This document shows positions 6,347-6,956 of a DNA stretch of 6,956 nt, piece by piece. Position 1 is the first letter of the stretch; every line of letters begins with the position of its first letter. The notes under the pieces are model-generated. The model made no database searches and had not been told where the DNA came from. It saw only the letters and a program-made list of their open reading frames with translations. The translations under genes and the position numbers were made by a program. The stretch lies in assembly GCA_012513395.1 (NCBI GenBank), contig JAAZCH010000058.1:1-6956 (forward strand). Reading direction: 5' to 3'. Source of the stretch: Tissierellia bacterium (GTDB taxonomy: Bacteria; Bacillota_A; Clostridia; Tissierellales; Peptoniphilaceae).

Positions 6347-6956
6347 TTATTTTATTAGAGTCTCAGCAGTTTTTTGTAATTCATTCATAGCTTCAGTCGC
6401 GTCTTTTCCTTCAGTAACAACCAAAGTCAATTGCTCGGATAATAACTTATTCACTTCAGGCCAACCATCAGCTATTGGTCGAATTACAGCATAGTCTAAT
6501 TGATCAACTGCAACTTTGAATTGCGGAGTTTCTTTATACAAATTAGTAAGCCTATCCGTTTCTAAAGCAGAATATCTAGCTGGAAGATATCCAGTGTATT
6601 CACTTGCATAAGCAGTCTGTTCAGTATCAGTCATCCATTTCATAAAAGTCCAAGCAGCTTTTTGTTTTTCTTCAGATAAACCATTAGTCATAACTATATT
6701 GCATCCACCAGTAGGCACAGCATACTCTTTATTTTTAGGAATAAAAGAAACATCTAATTCAAAACCATTTTCTTCTGCTAGAGGTAAAAAGTAACTTAAG
6801 TCCGCCGTTGAAGTGTACATCATGGCAGCTTTAGAATTAGCAAAGTCTTGTTTTTTTGTTTCATTAGCTTGTTCTCCAGCAGGAACTTTCATTAATCCAT
6901 CTTCATATAATTCTTGCATAAATTTAGCAGCTTCTATAACTGCAGGATCATTTAAA
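6347..6956 (-). CDS. Extracellular solute-binding protein, family 1 (UgpB-like), C-terminal part (N-terminus outside window)
   Basis: The reading frame is open to the window edge. It adds LNDPAVIEAAKF before the first in-window ATG at 6919, which is therefore internal and not the start. About 202 codons are visible, roughly the C-terminal half of a protein usually 420-450 residues long. Family 1 signatures include GGCNIVMTNG (nearest codons to 6709), AAWTFMKWMTDTEQTAYASE, and TGYLPAR (from 6595), the last being typical of UgpB-like glycerol-3-phosphate/oligosaccharide binders. The C-terminus with repeated short hydrophobic turns (AMNELQKTAETLIK) is also usual for the family. The signal peptide and lipobox, which should anchor the protein outside the membrane, are beyond the window. 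It leads the operon: the ATPase gene starts 22 bp later, with no terminator between. It would capture the substrate and deliver it to the two permeases. The substrate class (phosphorylated glycerol compound versus carbohydrate) is not fixed by the visible part. Confidence 0.88.
   Translation of the reverse strand, partial: LNDPAVIEAAKFMQELYEDGLMKVPAGEQANETKKQDFANSKAAMMYTSTADLSYFLPLAEENGFELDVSFIPKNKEYAVPTGGCNIVMTNGLSEEKQKAAWTFMKWMTDTEQTAYASEYTGYLPARYSALETDRLTNLYKETPQFKVAVDQLDYAVIRPIADGWPEVNKLLSEQLTLVVTEGKDATEAMNELQKTAETLIK

Noticed and set aside
6347..6919. A complete small 190-residue protein beginning at the ATG at 6919
   Set aside because: The frame continues open to the window edge with family-like sequence, so this is the C-terminal part of a longer binding protein.
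1..6956. Mobile elements, CRISPR array, tandem repeats, tRNA or rRNA genes
   Set aside because: I looked on both strands and saw no transposase, regular direct repeats, or RNA gene signatures apart from the T-box leader.

Overview
The window is AT-rich, gene-dense DNA in which every gene I can support lies on the minus strand. Low GC, strong purine-rich ribosome binding sites, a T-box leader and a ferredoxin-dependent 2-oxoacid oxidoreductase together suggest an anaerobic Firmicute of the Clostridia/Tissierellia type. This is an inference from gene content; I cannot name the species.

Reading in the direction of transcription (high to low coordinates), the first block (6956 to 2213) is a five-gene operon entered in mid-gene. 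It holds the C-terminal part of a UgpB-like extracellular solute-binding protein, a UgpC/MalK-type ATPase, two CUT1-family permeases (UgpA-like and UgpE-like), and an alkaline-phosphatase-superfamily phosphodiesterase of the nucleotide pyrophosphatase/phosphodiesterase (NPP) type. Gaps are 22 bp or less and one pair overlaps. The layout resembles the E. coli ugp operon, which imports glycerol-3-phosphate and glycerophosphodiesters and ends with the phosphodiesterase UgpQ. Here a protein of an unrelated fold, without a signal peptide, holds the UgpQ place. A reasonable inference is that the operon imports a phosphodiester or other organophosphate and cleaves it in the cytoplasm.

The second block (2190 to 1) is a separate transcription unit. 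A near-consensus promoter begins only 22 bp after the phosphodiesterase stop codon. It is followed by a complete T-box riboswitch with its antiterminator and intrinsic terminator, then iorA (indolepyruvate ferredoxin oxidoreductase alpha subunit) and the first 26 codons of iorB, which overlaps iorA by an ATGA. The T-box specifier reads as UGG (Trp), and the variable base of the tRNA-acceptor bulge is C, matching the G73 discriminator of bacterial tRNA-Trp. The inferred logic is that uncharged tRNA-Trp switches iorAB on, so the enzyme would work when tryptophan is scarce. That fits tryptophan salvage from indoleacetate by reductive carboxylation better than tryptophan breakdown.

I see no mobile elements, CRISPR arrays, tRNA/rRNA genes or plus-strand genes. 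The only stretch over 300 bp without a gene (1870 to 2212) is fully accounted for by the promoter, T-box, terminator and iorA ribosome binding site.
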